From contig JAUQZD010000065.1 in NCBI GenBank assembly GCA_030587405.1, positions 1-55,829 of the forward strand: a stretch of DNA of 55,829 nucleotides, in the 5' to 3' direction. Source of the DNA: Candidatus Freyrarchaeum guaymasense (GTDB lineage Archaea; Asgardarchaeota; Jordarchaeia; Jordarchaeales; Freyrarchaeaceae). Below the pieces are notes generated by a model. The model saw nothing but the letters and a program-made list of their open reading frames with translations. It was not told the DNA's origin and made no database searches. Below, one piece after another: positions 17,036 through 26,182 of this stretch. Within the stretch, counting starts at the first letter, position 1, and each line of letters opens with the position of its first letter. The translations under genes were made by a program, and so were the position numbers.

Positions 17036-17345
17036 ATTGCTAAGCCTATGAAGCCTTGGGGCACATCAGCCTCATCTCCCTCTGGGTTCATCGGGAGCAA
17101 ATCATCGGTCTCGCCCCCTTTCGGGGTAACCCCGCTTTCCCTCCTCATTTGCATCTTCCACGGAGAGATCATCTTTTTAGTCACCGCTCTGTGGAAGGTT
17201 CTCGGAGGGGAAGGAAACCCCACATTCTTAGCGTGTTTTAAGACTGCCCCTTTTCGGTGCTCCCTTTTTCCATCACATCTGGGACAGGTTTACTCACTAA
17301 CACTCACAAACACCCACCAAATACCTAACTGTTTCGCAAGGCATC
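17036..17345 (-). mobile_element. Decayed TnpB 3' end / omega-RNA-like remnant, copy C
   Basis: Within the gap 16884-17521. On the minus strand a frame running down from about 17292 encodes TCPRCDGKREHRKGAVLKHA, a relic of the TnpB zinc knuckle, but a TAA lies directly upstream. On the plus strand CTCG (17110-17113) precedes the hairpin CGGGG/CCCCG (17122-17134). The block 17315-17344 matches 4466-4495 in 29 of 30 bases. I infer the 3' end of an old IS605/IS607-type tnpB with its guide-RNA scaffold. The rest of the gap (17346-17521) shows nothing I recognise. Confidence 0.5.
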
Positions 17346-17521
17346 TTTCTCTTGTACGCTTTAGTTAACTAAGCTCTCCTCAGCATTCAGAAAAAATCGA
17401 AGGTAAGCTTTGTTACACGCGAAGTTGCCCTTGAAGGTTAAACAGTCAGGTTGTGCCTTAAACATTAAATTTAAGTGTGGTCTTTTGCTGGGTAAGATGT
17501 TCTCCTTAACTGATTGTTTTC

Positions 17522-18187
17522 TTAAGGACGCATATGAGTTGCCCTTTCATGACCCTCGGCTTCACCGTGTTCTAGTTCTGCCGTACTTTTAACCCTGTAT
17601 ACTTCCTCGGAGCTTACCTCCACTTCTCCCATCATTGTTTTAACTGATTTAACTACGGGGGGAGCCACGAAGGCCAGCAGTATCACGTTACTCGTCACGT
17701 GGACGACCGTGAATGGGATGCCTGCTATGAAAACTGACAGGAAGTTTGAGAGTGGAATTACAGGGTACATGAACCCTATAGTTGTAATTATGTCATAGAA
17801 GATGGTGACCGCGGCGCCTACGACACCGAAGAGGTACCTAGCCCAGAAGGAAGTAGATTTAAAGCCTTGGAGGGGGTGGCGGAGGAGGCCTCCAACCACG
17901 CCAGCTACGGACATGCCAACAATTTGCGTGGCAAGTAGGAAGGGGTACCCCAAACCGGAGCCATAAGGAGAAATTGCGCTGAAGAGGAACATTGAGAAGG
18001 CTCCTACGAGGCCACCTACCCTAGAGCCAAAGAGGAAGCCGGCTATGAAAGCCATGAAGGTTATTATTTCAACGTTTGGAAGTGGGGAGAGAGCGAAGGT
18101 GCCGGCAACAGCTGCGGCGGTAAACATTCCAATTAACGTAGCTCGCATCGACCTAGGAGGCTTGTAGAGTGGCTTCACTGCGAGCAC
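17522..18187 (-). CDS. ECF-type transporter substrate-binding (S) membrane subunit
   Basis: A 221-residue membrane protein with about six helices. It has the look of ECF transporter S components (FMAFIAGFLFGSRVGGLVGA, DIITTIGFMYP), which bind a vitamin or metal substrate and work with shared ATPases not present here. The start is GTG 18187. Its neighbour at 18342 encodes a DUF4430 protein, a domain related to cobalamin-binding proteins, so cobalamin or a similar cofactor is a plausible substrate; this is inference. A palindromic operator lies eight bases before the start codon, between a TATA box and the gene. The last 40 residues are polar and charged. Confidence 0.72.
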   Translation of the reverse strand: MLAVKPLYKPPRSMRATLIGMFTAAAVAGTFALSPLPNVEIITFMAFIAGFLFGSRVGGLVGAFSMFLFSAISPYGSGLGYPFLLATQIVGMSVAGVVGGLLRHPLQGFKSTSFWARYLFGVVGAAVTIFYDIITTIGFMYPVIPLSNFLSVFIAGIPFTVVHVTSNVILLAFVAPPVVKSVKTMMGEVEVSSEEVYRVKSTAELEHGEAEGHERATHMRP

Positions 18188-18195
18188 CCTGAGGC

Positions 18196-18214
18196 ATAGG
18201 ATAATTTATCCTAT
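18196..18214. promoter_or_regulatory. Palindromic operator upstream of the ECF-type gene
   Basis: ATAGGATAATTTATCCTAT has nine-base arms around a single central base. The minus-strand TATA box (TATATATAG, 18212-18220) overlaps it, and the start codon of the ECF-type gene is eight bases away. A bound protein would block transcription initiation. A 21-base identical sequence lies upstream of the DUF4430 gene at 18822-18842. Confidence 0.75.
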
Positions 18215-18341
18215 ATATATTTTGCCCCGTAATAAGCAAGTAACACGGGAGGAAAGGGCGGCCACGAATAAGAAAGAAAAAATAAAAAGGTTTTTTCAAC
18301 TTTCACAAAAATTGCCCTAAAAAGATAAGTTGGGAAGCTGG

Positions 18342-18818
18342 TTATCCGTAGTATGTGTATGTCCAGATTACAGTGTCTCCTCCTGATAAAATGTATTTAT
18401 CTGCACCAACATTAGGATGCTCTGTCTCTAATGAGAAATAATGTTTTACATCATACATCCACCAGTATCCGTTGTTATTTTCGTTGTTCCATACGCCGTT
18501 TATGGCGTCAACAAACCACGAATCGTACGAGGCCCAGTATGTTTCGTTAACGGCTGCAACTTGTTCAAGAGCTGAAAGGGCGGTCATTCCTTCGGTAAAC
18601 TGTACCGTGTACGATTTGCGTGTGCCATTACCGTAATCGATTATAACAGTAACGTGCGTCAAGTCATGGTACAGCACCATAGAAAGTAGCAGTTGTTGCC
18701 GTTGCTGTGCCGTGTTGCTTTGATAGTAGAAGTATCCTCCTGCACCAAGGCCGGCAATTACAAGAACTGTTAAGGCGATGGCTATAGCTTTCACGTTCGT
18801 TTCCGACACGTGCACCAC
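18342..18818 (-). CDS. Membrane-anchored DUF4430 extracellular protein
   Basis: A 158-residue protein with one N-terminal transmembrane helix (about residues 9-33) and an outside domain of the DUF4430 type. Its marks are VWNNENNNGYWWMYDV and a closing GGDTVIWTYTYYG. Related domains occur in transcobalamin-like proteins, so a role in capturing a corrinoid or similar ligand for the ECF-type protein downstream is possible. The start is GTG 18818. It is transcribed separately from the ECF-type gene but carries the same operator. Confidence 0.7.
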   Translation of the reverse strand: MVHVSETNVKAIAIALTVLVIAGLGAGGYFYYQSNTAQQRQQLLLSMVLYHDLTHVTVIIDYGNGTRKSYTVQFTEGMTALSALEQVAAVNETYWASYDSWFVDAINGVWNNENNNGYWWMYDVKHYFSLETEHPNVGADKYILSGGDTVIWTYTYYG

Positions 18819-18825
18819 CTCGGCA

Positions 18826-18842
18826 TAGGATAATTTATCCTA
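18826..18842. promoter_or_regulatory. Palindromic operator upstream of the DUF4430 gene
   Basis: TAGGATAATTTATCCTA, eight-base arms around one central base, seven bases before the GTG start. A minus-strand TATA-like element (TTTATATTG, 18843-18851) abuts it. With the copy at 18196-18214 it defines a two-promoter regulon for one unknown repressor. Confidence 0.75.
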
Positions 18843-18952
18843 CAATATAAAGATTTCCCTACGCTTTACGGGAAGCAAAATAAAAAGGGAGGATTAAATG
18901 AAAGTTCCAAGTAGTTTAAAAAAATTTTTAGAAGGGGCCGCGTTTTTGTCAT

Positions 18953-20239
18953 ATGGGTGATTTCGTGGTTAAGGTGAAGCTGAAGTACGGTTTCGATGAG
19001 GTCTGCGCTGAGGTCCCAGCCGAGAACTTTGCTGGCATTCTTGACGTGGAGGACGTGGCTGGATGTGGCGATCCTGTTGGGGAAGTTAGGAGGAGCATTG
19101 CCAGCCCTATTAACACCCCTCCCGTCTCTAAGATTGTTAAGGGTAAAGGTGAGATAGTTGTCGTGGTTAATGATCATACTAGGGATACGCGTACTAAGGA
19201 AATTTTGGGGGGGCTTTTCGCTGAGATCGGGAAGGCTGGGGTTCCCAGAGAAAATGTTACTATTGTTTTTGGATGTGGAACCCATAGGAACGTTAAGGAG
19301 GAGGAGGCTAGGAGGATTCTTGGAGAAGAAATCTGGAGCAGGTATGAGTGGGTGAACCATGACTGTGATGGAGAAGCTGTGTTTTTGGGCGAAACATCGT
19401 TTGGAAATAGGGTTTACATTAACGCTTTGGTGGCTGAGGCCGATGTGAAGATTCTAACTGGAGATATTACTTTTCACTATTACGCTGGTTATACGGGAGG
19501 GCGTAAGAGCATATTGCCGGGTGTTTCCGCCCGAGAAACCATACTTTTTAATCATGGAATGATGTTTCATCCAAGAGCGAGGAGTGGGGTGCTTGAGGGA
19601 AATCCTGTTCATTTGGATATGGTGGAGGCGGCTAGACTCGCTAGGCCGGACTTCATAGTTAATGTTGTTCAGAACACGAAGGGTGAAGTATTCAGGGCTT
19701 TTAGCGGAGACTTTGAAGCTGCCTTCATAGAGGGAGTTAAAGTGGTTGACCGGGTTTACAAGGCGGAGAGCGAGGAGGTTGACATTGTGCTTCTAAGCGC
19801 GGGGGGATATCCGAAGGATATAGATTTCTACCAGGCGTACAAGGCGATAGATAACGTTCTTCCCATAGTGAGGGAAGGGGGAAGCATAGTTTTCTTAGCT
19901 GAGTGCAGGGATGGAGCGGGACACGAGGTATTTTATAACTGGATGAGAAGGAGGTTAAGCGTGGACGAGATGGAGAGGATGCTACAGGAAGAGTTTACTT
20001 TAGGGGGGCATAAGGCATACTACTTAGCTAGGGCGTTGGAGAAGGTAAGGATCTTCATGGTTTCGTCGATGCCCAGCGAGGAGCTGGAGAGGGTTTTCGG
20101 CGTCATCCCCGTTGAAACGGCCGATGAGGGGTTGAGAGAGGCATTGAAGCGTGCGGGAAGAAACGCTAGGGTTAAAGTCGTACCTTACGGTACAGCCGTT
20201 TTAGCCGTTAAAAGAGCGGGGCGGGAGAGCAGTAGGTAA
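18953..20239 (+). CDS. larA: Lactate racemase family protein (LarA), intact copy
   Basis: A 428-residue LarA homologue. Characterised members interconvert L- and D-lactate, or other 2-hydroxy acids, with a covalently held nickel-pincer nucleotide. Key segments are present: NDHTRDTRTKEI, GCGTHRNVK, the His/Lys cofactor segment HYYAGYTGGRKSILPG and AGGYPKDIDFYQAYKA near the C-terminal domain. The start ATG 18953 follows an AT-rich TATA-like stretch (18915-18928), so the mRNA may be nearly leaderless. It diverges from the DUF4430 gene. Genes for making the cofactor are not in the window. Confidence 0.88.
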   Translation: MGDFVVKVKLKYGFDEVCAEVPAENFAGILDVEDVAGCGDPVGEVRRSIASPINTPPVSKIVKGKGEIVVVVNDHTRDTRTKEILGGLFAEIGKAGVPRENVTIVFGCGTHRNVKEEEARRILGEEIWSRYEWVNHDCDGEAVFLGETSFGNRVYINALVAEADVKILTGDITFHYYAGYTGGRKSILPGVSARETILFNHGMMFHPRARSGVLEGNPVHLDMVEAARLARPDFIVNVVQNTKGEVFRAFSGDFEAAFIEGVKVVDRVYKAESEEVDIVLLSAGGYPKDIDFYQAYKAIDNVLPIVREGGSIVFLAECRDGAGHEVFYNWMRRRLSVDEMERMLQEEFTLGGHKAYYLARALEKVRIFMVSSMPSEELERVFGVIPVETADEGLREALKRAGRNARVKVVPYGTAVLAVKRAGRESSR

Positions 20240-20295
20240 GTGTAGTGCTGCTAATTGGAGCGCACCCTTGCTTTCTTTAAAACCTTGCTTTCTTT

Positions 20296-21474
20296 TTAAA
20301 AGATTGGGTATAGTGGTGGTATGCATATTGCTGCAAGAATTATTCCGGCTATGACGCCTATCTTCCTCTTGACGCCTACCTTTGATACGTCGTCGAGTGG
20401 ACCGGGGTGGCCTCTCAGGGATAGGAGGAGAGCTAGAAGGGCCATTGGAAGGTAGCCTAGCAACGCCATTATAATTGATGAAAGCATGGACACGATAAAA
20501 TGCTTTTTTGTGTCGAGTACTGCACGTGCACAGTGTCCCCCGTCAAGCTGCCCTATGGGGAAGAAGTTGAGGGCTACTACCAGCATGCCAGCCCAAGCTG
20601 CGAAGGTTAACGGATGGAGGAGTTCTACCCCTTGAACTGATTTAGGAATAATGTTATCAAGCAGCATGTAGAGGACTGGAACCGGCCATGGAGAAAGTAA
20701 TTGGATGCCGGTTGACTGCTGTATATTCTGTATTTCGATTACGATTGGCCAGGGTATTACGGGGGCCATCCGTATGCCTACTACGGCTACAATTAAGGTT
20801 ATTATGAAGCTGGTTATAGGGCCGCTGAACCCTAAATCAAAGAGTTCATCTCTGTTGGTTATGGGTGACTTCTGCATGATCACGGCGCCGAACGTGCCGA
20901 ACGGCCAGCCGGGTATGAAGTAGGGAAGGGATGCTTCGACCCCCCTCATCTTCGCAGTCAAGTAATGGGCCATCTCATGGAGGCCAATTATTCCGTAGAT
21001 TGCTAGAGTGTAATAGATGGCTGTCACGATGGGGGACTCGTAGGATAAGGGTAGGTTAAAGAAGAATAAGAAGAAGAGGGAGGTGTTGTTAAAGGATTCC
21101 GCCTGGTAATAGCCTGCTAAGACTATTGCTGCTGTCGTAACTATTAGAAGCAGAACGTTTATTATGGGGTTTCCAGGCTTCCCTTCCTCCTTGGGGAGGA
21201 TCCTCAGGACGATCACCTTTTCAGATGGCTTCGCCGGGTATGCCGGGTATCCGGTGTAGACTGCCTCAGGACTTGCGTAGCGCATCATTGCTAGGAGATT
21301 ATATAAGTCTAGTTTTTCTAGGAGGCGCTTGAACGGCTCTTTGGTTTCTTGGTCTGGGGGGAGGATGAACGTCGGAATTCCCTCAGCGTCCAGGAAGCCG
21401 TCTGTAACCCTGAATTCTGATGCTACGATTCTCCAGAGGTCCTCTAATGGGAGAGGAGTGAAAATCTCTACCAT
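20296..21474 (-). CDS. Site-2 protease family (M50) membrane metallopeptidase
   Basis: A 392-residue intramembrane zinc protease. The cytoplasmic N-domain of about 110 residues precedes several helices. The zinc motif LHEMAHYLTAK lies in one helix, and the third ligand motif FPIGQLDGGHCARAVL is in a later helix, as in S2P proteases. Such enzymes release membrane-bound regulators or clear membrane proteins. It is convergent with larA and divergent from the prenyltransferase. Confidence 0.9.
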   Translation of the reverse strand: MVEIFTPLPLEDLWRIVASEFRVTDGFLDAEGIPTFILPPDQETKEPFKRLLEKLDLYNLLAMMRYASPEAVYTGYPAYPAKPSEKVIVLRILPKEEGKPGNPIINVLLLIVTTAAIVLAGYYQAESFNNTSLFFLFFFNLPLSYESPIVTAIYYTLAIYGIIGLHEMAHYLTAKMRGVEASLPYFIPGWPFGTFGAVIMQKSPITNRDELFDLGFSGPITSFIITLIVAVVGIRMAPVIPWPIVIEIQNIQQSTGIQLLSPWPVPVLYMLLDNIIPKSVQGVELLHPLTFAAWAGMLVVALNFFPIGQLDGGHCARAVLDTKKHFIVSMLSSIIMALLGYLPMALLALLLSLRGHPGPLDDVSKVGVKRKIGVIAGIILAAICIPPLYPIF

Positions 21475-21664
21475 CCACCTTGAAGGTTTTTAGGAGGCAA
21501 GTCTGACTGGCACATATAAACAAGGGAAAAAATAAAAATCTTTTTGAGGCGGAAGGGGATGCATGAGCGTTCGGATCGGTGTTGGATGCTTCCCGAAACA
21601 GGATAGTGAATGTTTTTAAGGAAAAAATTTCAGGTAGTTATCTTGCCTACCGCAGGGTGATTGT

Positions 21665-22609
21665 ATGGAGCCTCGAGCTTACCTGGAGATCACCCGCCCG
21701 CACAATTGTTTCATGGGAGGATTGACAGTCCTATCTTCGGTCCAGGTTGCTAAAGTATTCTACGGGTTGAGGTTTCTAGACTGGATGTGGGCTAGGATTT
21801 GGATATTTCCCAGCAGGTTTTGGGAGATGGCGATTCTCGCATACTTCGTTTACGTTCTCATAGCAGCGGCTGGAAACGTTGTGAATGACATATACGACAT
21901 AGAGGTTGACAGGATTAACAAGCCTAATAGGCCTCTACCGCGTGGCGCCATGACGGTAAGGGAGGCTAAATTTCTCACGGCTACCCTCTGGGCTGGAGGA
22001 TGCGTGCTCGCTTTCCTGATAAGCCTTCCCTCGGGAATCCTGGCCGTAGTCTTCTCTGCTATGGGCCTGCTTTACGCCGCTAAGGTTAAGGTTCTAGGTC
22101 TGCTCGGCAATTTCGTGGTGGCTTTCAGCTTCGCTTTCGGCTACATTTACGGGTCGCTCGTCGTGTCAAGCGACTACGGCTTCTTCTCAATTCCCCCGAT
22201 GGTTCTGCTTTTCTTTTTCACAGCTTTCTGCGTTTTGCAGGGACGCGAGGTAATAAAGGTCATGGAGGACGTTGAAGGAGATAGGCTTAGAGACGCCAAA
22301 ACAATAGCTAGGCTTTATGGGTTGAAGGTTGCCTCTGCTGTGGGGGCTGCTTTCAACGTCGCTGGTATAGTTAGCTTCACGCTCTGCCCTATCTTGGACT
22401 CCTACAATGTGTGGGGGAAGCTTCTTGGATTCTGGTTTTACCCGTTTTACCTCCCGGGAGTCGCGGCCGTAGCAGCTTCAACTATACTCATACTTTTAAG
22501 GTACTCTTCTAAGAGAGAGCAGAGCAGGGCGAGCTTACTGGATAAGATCGGGGCTCTGTTTGGGCTTTTAGCGCTTCTGGCTGGTCCCTACTCGGCTGGA
22601 TGGTGGTGA
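21665..22609 (+). CDS. UbiA family prenyltransferase, probably digeranylgeranylglyceryl phosphate synthase
   Basis: A multipass prenyltransferase. Both aspartate-rich motifs are present: NDIYDIEVDRINKPNRPLPR and DVEGDRLRDAKTIARLYG. In archaea the usual role is adding the second geranylgeranyl chain to make the membrane lipid core. It has 314 residues, slightly longer than usual because of a loop after the first helix (about residues 32-55). Other UbiA substrates cannot be excluded. It overlaps or abuts the adenine deaminase gene. Confidence 0.82.
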   Translation: MEPRAYLEITRPHNCFMGGLTVLSSVQVAKVFYGLRFLDWMWARIWIFPSRFWEMAILAYFVYVLIAAAGNVVNDIYDIEVDRINKPNRPLPRGAMTVREAKFLTATLWAGGCVLAFLISLPSGILAVVFSAMGLLYAAKVKVLGLLGNFVVAFSFAFGYIYGSLVVSSDYGFFSIPPMVLLFFFTAFCVLQGREVIKVMEDVEGDRLRDAKTIARLYGLKVASAVGAAFNVAGIVSFTLCPILDSYNVWGKLLGFWFYPFYLPGVAAVAASTILILLRYSSKREQSRASLLDKIGALFGLLALLAGPYSAGWW

Positions 22610-22611
22610 GG

Positions 22612-24363
22612 ATGCGGCTAGAGGAGGTTATTAAGGCAGCTTTAGGGGAGGTTAAGGCTGACCTTGTAATTCTCGACGGGGAACTGGTAAACGTGTTCAC
22701 GGGGGAGCTGGAGAAAGGTGACGTGGCGGTTAAAGGGGATACCATAGTCTGTGTGGGTGACGTATCAGATCACATAGGCAAGGACACGGTGGAAGTGGAC
22801 GGGGAGGGAATGTACGTTTCACCAGGATTCTTCGAGTCTCACATTCACATTGAAAGCAGCCAGATTACGCCTACGGAGTTTACTAGGCTGTGCATCCCTC
22901 ACGGAACGACAACTATTGTTTGGGATCCACATGAGATAGCTAATGTCATGGGGGTTAACGGTGTAAGGGAGGTTATCCGTGAGGTTAGAAGGCTTCCAAT
23001 AAACTTTTTCATAGTGATACCTAGCTGTGTCCCTGCATCTGACCCACGGCTTGGAGGTTCTGGAGGGGTTATAGGAGTTAGGGAGATCAACGAGTTGAAG
23101 GGGGAGAAGGAGGTTATAGGGCTCGCTGAGATGATGAATTTCCCGGGGGTTTTGGGTCTCGACGCGGATGTCGTTGCCAAGCTTAAAGCCGCTAAAGAGT
23201 TCAGAGTCGTTGACGGGCACTGCCCCGGGCTTTCAGGTAGGGAGCTTTGCGCTTACATTGCAGCAGGGGTGAGGTCAGATCATGAGAGCGTTGCTGGTAG
23301 TGAGGGGGTGGAGAAGCTTAGAAGAGGCATGTTCCTGATGGTGAGGGAGGGGACGGCGTCGAAGAACCTTTCAGACCTACTGAAACCTATCGTTGAAATG
23401 GGGCTTGACACTAGGAATTGCCTTTTAGCATCTGATGATAAGAGCCCTGAGGAACTTAAGGAGGGACACGTTAACTTCCTCATCAGGAGAAGTATCGAGG
23501 AAGGGGTCGAACCTGTTAAAGCGTATCAGATGGCTACTTTAAACCCTGCGACGTATCTAGGCGTTGATGATGTATTGGGGGGAATAGCTCCTGGTAGGAG
23601 AGCAGACATAGTGCTGGTAGATGATTTAGAGAAAGTGCACGTTGAAAAGGTTATAGTCGGCGGGAAGATCGCCGCTGAAAAGGGGAAATTAAAGCTTAAA
23701 ATAGAGGATTTTAGGTATTCAGATGCTATGAGGGGAAGCGTCCACGTTAAACAGGAAGTGAAACCCGAGGTTTTCGCAGTTAAATGCGAAGGCAATAAGG
23801 CGAAAGTGAGGGTTATAAAGGTGGAGGAGGGAAGCCTAGTTACAGGGGAGGAGGAAGCGTTTCTGCCAGTAGTTGATGGGATGATTATCCCTGATCCTTC
23901 GATAGACGTGTTGCAGGTCGCCGTCTTGGAGAGGCACAGGGGGACCGGAGAGGTAGGGTTAGGCTTCATTAAGGGCTTCGGTTTAAGGTCGGGGAGCATA
24001 GCTTCAACTGTAGCACACGACTCGCATAACCTTGTAGTGGTCGGAGCAGACTGGAGAGACATGGCGGTAGCGGTTAACAGGATAATCGAGATGCAGGGGG
24101 GGATCTGCGTCGCCGACAAGGGCAGGATCATGGGGGAAATACCCTTAGAGGTGGCAGGGTTGATGAGTGTTGAAACGGCTGACAGCGTCATCAAGAAAAG
24201 AAGGAAGGCGTTTAATGCCGTGAGGCGGCTAGGATGCACGCTACACGACCCATTCATGACGCTCTCGTTCGTAAGCCTACCGGTCATACCATTCTTGAAA
24301 ATCACGGAGAAGGGGCTCATAGACGTGAAAACGCAAAAAATAGTTGAAGTAGTAAAGAGGTAG
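22612..24363 (+). CDS. ade: Adenine deaminase
   Basis: A metal-dependent amidohydrolase that converts adenine to hypoxanthine and ammonia in purine salvage. The family metal motif is PGFFESHIHIESSQITP; further hallmarks are PHGTTTIVWDPHEIANVMG, DGHCPGLSG, SDHESV and LASDDKSPEEL. Length is normal, at about 583 residues. The start is either ATG 22612 directly after the UbiA stop or ATG 22600 overlapping it; I prefer 22612. Coupling with the lipid gene looks positional rather than functional. Confidence 0.92.
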   Translation: MRLEEVIKAALGEVKADLVILDGELVNVFTGELEKGDVAVKGDTIVCVGDVSDHIGKDTVEVDGEGMYVSPGFFESHIHIESSQITPTEFTRLCIPHGTTTIVWDPHEIANVMGVNGVREVIREVRRLPINFFIVIPSCVPASDPRLGGSGGVIGVREINELKGEKEVIGLAEMMNFPGVLGLDADVVAKLKAAKEFRVVDGHCPGLSGRELCAYIAAGVRSDHESVAGSEGVEKLRRGMFLMVREGTASKNLSDLLKPIVEMGLDTRNCLLASDDKSPEELKEGHVNFLIRRSIEEGVEPVKAYQMATLNPATYLGVDDVLGGIAPGRRADIVLVDDLEKVHVEKVIVGGKIAAEKGKLKLKIEDFRYSDAMRGSVHVKQEVKPEVFAVKCEGNKAKVRVIKVEEGSLVTGEEEAFLPVVDGMIIPDPSIDVLQVAVLERHRGTGEVGLGFIKGFGLRSGSIASTVAHDSHNLVVVGADWRDMAVAVNRIIEMQGGICVADKGRIMGEIPLEVAGLMSVETADSVIKKRRKAFNAVRRLGCTLHDPFMTLSFVSLPVIPFLKITEKGLIDVKTQKIVEVVKR

Positions 24364-24376
24364 GAGCGTAACAGCG

Positions 24377-25351
24377 TTGAACCATGACAAAGGCGGGTAT
24401 TCAACGCGAAACGAGCAGCCAAACGGGAACAGGGGCAACTGCCATAATGGAGACGTTAAGGCCAGAGGGGGAGCTACGGTACCGTGGGGATGGGCAGCGT
24501 CGATCCTAGGCTTTACAGCCTCAATCTTTCTCCTCTTTGTGTTTCAGAACGTACTATTCATGGTAGGCTTCTTCATAATAGGTTTAACCAACCCCTTTTC
24601 ACTCTTGAAAATTCAATGGAGCTTCAGCCTTCAAAAGATGACCTATGAGCCATCATTAACCCTAGGAGTAACGCCTGAACTGCTCGCTTTCTCCACAATA
24701 GGAGAACTAGCACTAATAATCATCCCAGTACTATACCTTAAAATTAAGGAGATACCACTCCGAGAACTAGGATTCAAATTTAAAGACAGAAGGACAACAA
24801 TGATTGATATCCTAATAGGGGCATTGGCAGGGATAGGAATGATGTGGACGGCGAACGTCACCTCGACCCTGACGACTCTCACCCTACAAGCGATACTCCA
24901 ACTGCTTTACGGACCCTTCTACGGGATAGTATCCCTACTACTTGCAGAGGAGGTAATCTCCCGGATAAACGCACCGTTCTCAGCGGCAAACCCGGCCCAA
25001 CTCGCAATACTCCTCCTCTCAGTCACATTACTGGTGGCGCCATGCGAAGAAGTATCAACAAGAGGATTCCTACAGCAAGGATTAGAAAGCAGTTGGGGGA
25101 AATGGAAGGGGCTACTGGCAGCAGCACTAATCTTCTCCCTCCTCCACGTCATATTCTACCCGCAAAGCGCCTCAACAATAGGATACCCAAACATAGGAAT
25201 AATAAGCATACTGCTAGCTTTACCTTCATACATAATTCTCTCCATCACACTAGGAGCACTACTCCAAATACGAGAATATAGAATCATAACAACCATAGCA
25301 GCACACGCAACATACATGACACTACTAGTAATACTATTATCATCACTATGA
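24377..25351 (+). CDS. CPBP family intramembrane metalloprotease
   Basis: A membrane protein with about eight helices of the CAAX-protease/bacteriocin-processing (Abi) family. The glutamate motif APCEEVSTRGFLQQGLE and the later histidine motif FSLLHVIFYP are present, so it may be an active glutamic intramembrane protease. The frame starts with TTG 24377; the first 40 residues are polar and the true start is uncertain. Codons favour A and C at the third position, unlike the preceding genes. Confidence 0.8.
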   Translation: MNHDKGGYSTRNEQPNGNRGNCHNGDVKARGGATVPWGWAASILGFTASIFLLFVFQNVLFMVGFFIIGLTNPFSLLKIQWSFSLQKMTYEPSLTLGVTPELLAFSTIGELALIIIPVLYLKIKEIPLRELGFKFKDRRTTMIDILIGALAGIGMMWTANVTSTLTTLTLQAILQLLYGPFYGIVSLLLAEEVISRINAPFSAANPAQLAILLLSVTLLVAPCEEVSTRGFLQQGLESSWGKWKGLLAAALIFSLLHVIFYPQSASTIGYPNIGIISILLALPSYIILSITLGALLQIREYRIITTIAAHATYMTLLVILLSSL

Positions 25352-25561
25352 TAATAAATAAAACAGCATAACAACAACATTGAGACCGGTTAGAAGCATA
25401 AAGGAAAATCCAGCCAGAGAGATAATATACTAGAAAGAAGCAACAAAAAGTAATTGTGGTAAAATTCATATATAAAGAAAAGGACATTAAATTAGAGGTA
25501 AAAGCTGAAAGGTAAATGTTTAAGTAAAAAATTAACGTAATAATAGATTGAGGGGACGACT

Positions 25562-26119
25562 TTGTCAAAAAAAGAAGAGAAAGTCCTCAAAGCGGTATTA
25601 AACGTATGTAAATCACTTATAAAAACATCAGAAAAATACTTCCACAATTTCCAGAAAATACATAACTCGTACATTGACTCGATCAAAAAACTCCAAAAAG
25701 AAATAGAGAAAATAGCCAAAGGAGCATCGATACCACTCGAAGAAGTAGAAGCAATAACTACACCAATAATAGAGCTGGAATCATTCACCGGGAAAGAACC
25801 TGAAACAGTCTTCGAAGAATTCATAAAAACAACCCAACCAACAGCACCAACAGAAATAACCACCGCGGCACCATCAACAACACCCCCACCATCAGCCCCA
25901 CCAGCGACTCCACCAGCAGCTCCACCAGCAGCACCCCCAAAAGCACCTCCAGCGGCACCTCCAAAGGCCCCACCGGCAGCCCCACCGGCAGCGCCGACAA
26001 CTGGTGTGCCGTCTGTTGCACCTGTTACAACTAGATCTGAGGCTGCATCTATTACTGAGTTAAGGAATGCTATGTTAGCTGAGTTGAATAGGTTGAAAAA
26101 GCTTTTCAGCGAGGCGTAA
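25562..26119 (+). CDS. Coiled-coil protein with Pro/Ala-rich linker
   Basis: 185 residues, starting with TTG 25562 (SKKEEKVLKAVLNVCKSL). The first about 60 residues are helical and charged. A low-complexity linker made of repeated PPAAPPKAPPA-type units follows (about residues 105-145), and the last 25 residues form another helix (ITELRNAMLAELNRLKKLF). No known domain is visible. It looks like a flexible tether between two helical interaction parts. Third-position use switches from A/C to T/G at the end of the linker, near base 26000. Confidence 0.65.
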   Translation: MSKKEEKVLKAVLNVCKSLIKTSEKYFHNFQKIHNSYIDSIKKLQKEIEKIAKGASIPLEEVEAITTPIIELESFTGKEPETVFEEFIKTTQPTAPTEITTAAPSTTPPPSAPPATPPAAPPAAPPKAPPAAPPKAPPAAPPAAPTTGVPSVAPVTTRSEAASITELRNAMLAELNRLKKLFSEA

Positions 26120-26182
26120 AAACCAAGTAATTTCTTAATTATTTAGAGAATAATTTCCTCGATGAAAGATAAAATAGGAGGT

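Noticed and set aside
22509..24422. Long antisense open frames across the adenine deaminase gene
   Set aside because: They have no family resemblance; composition makes such shadows frequent opposite this gene.
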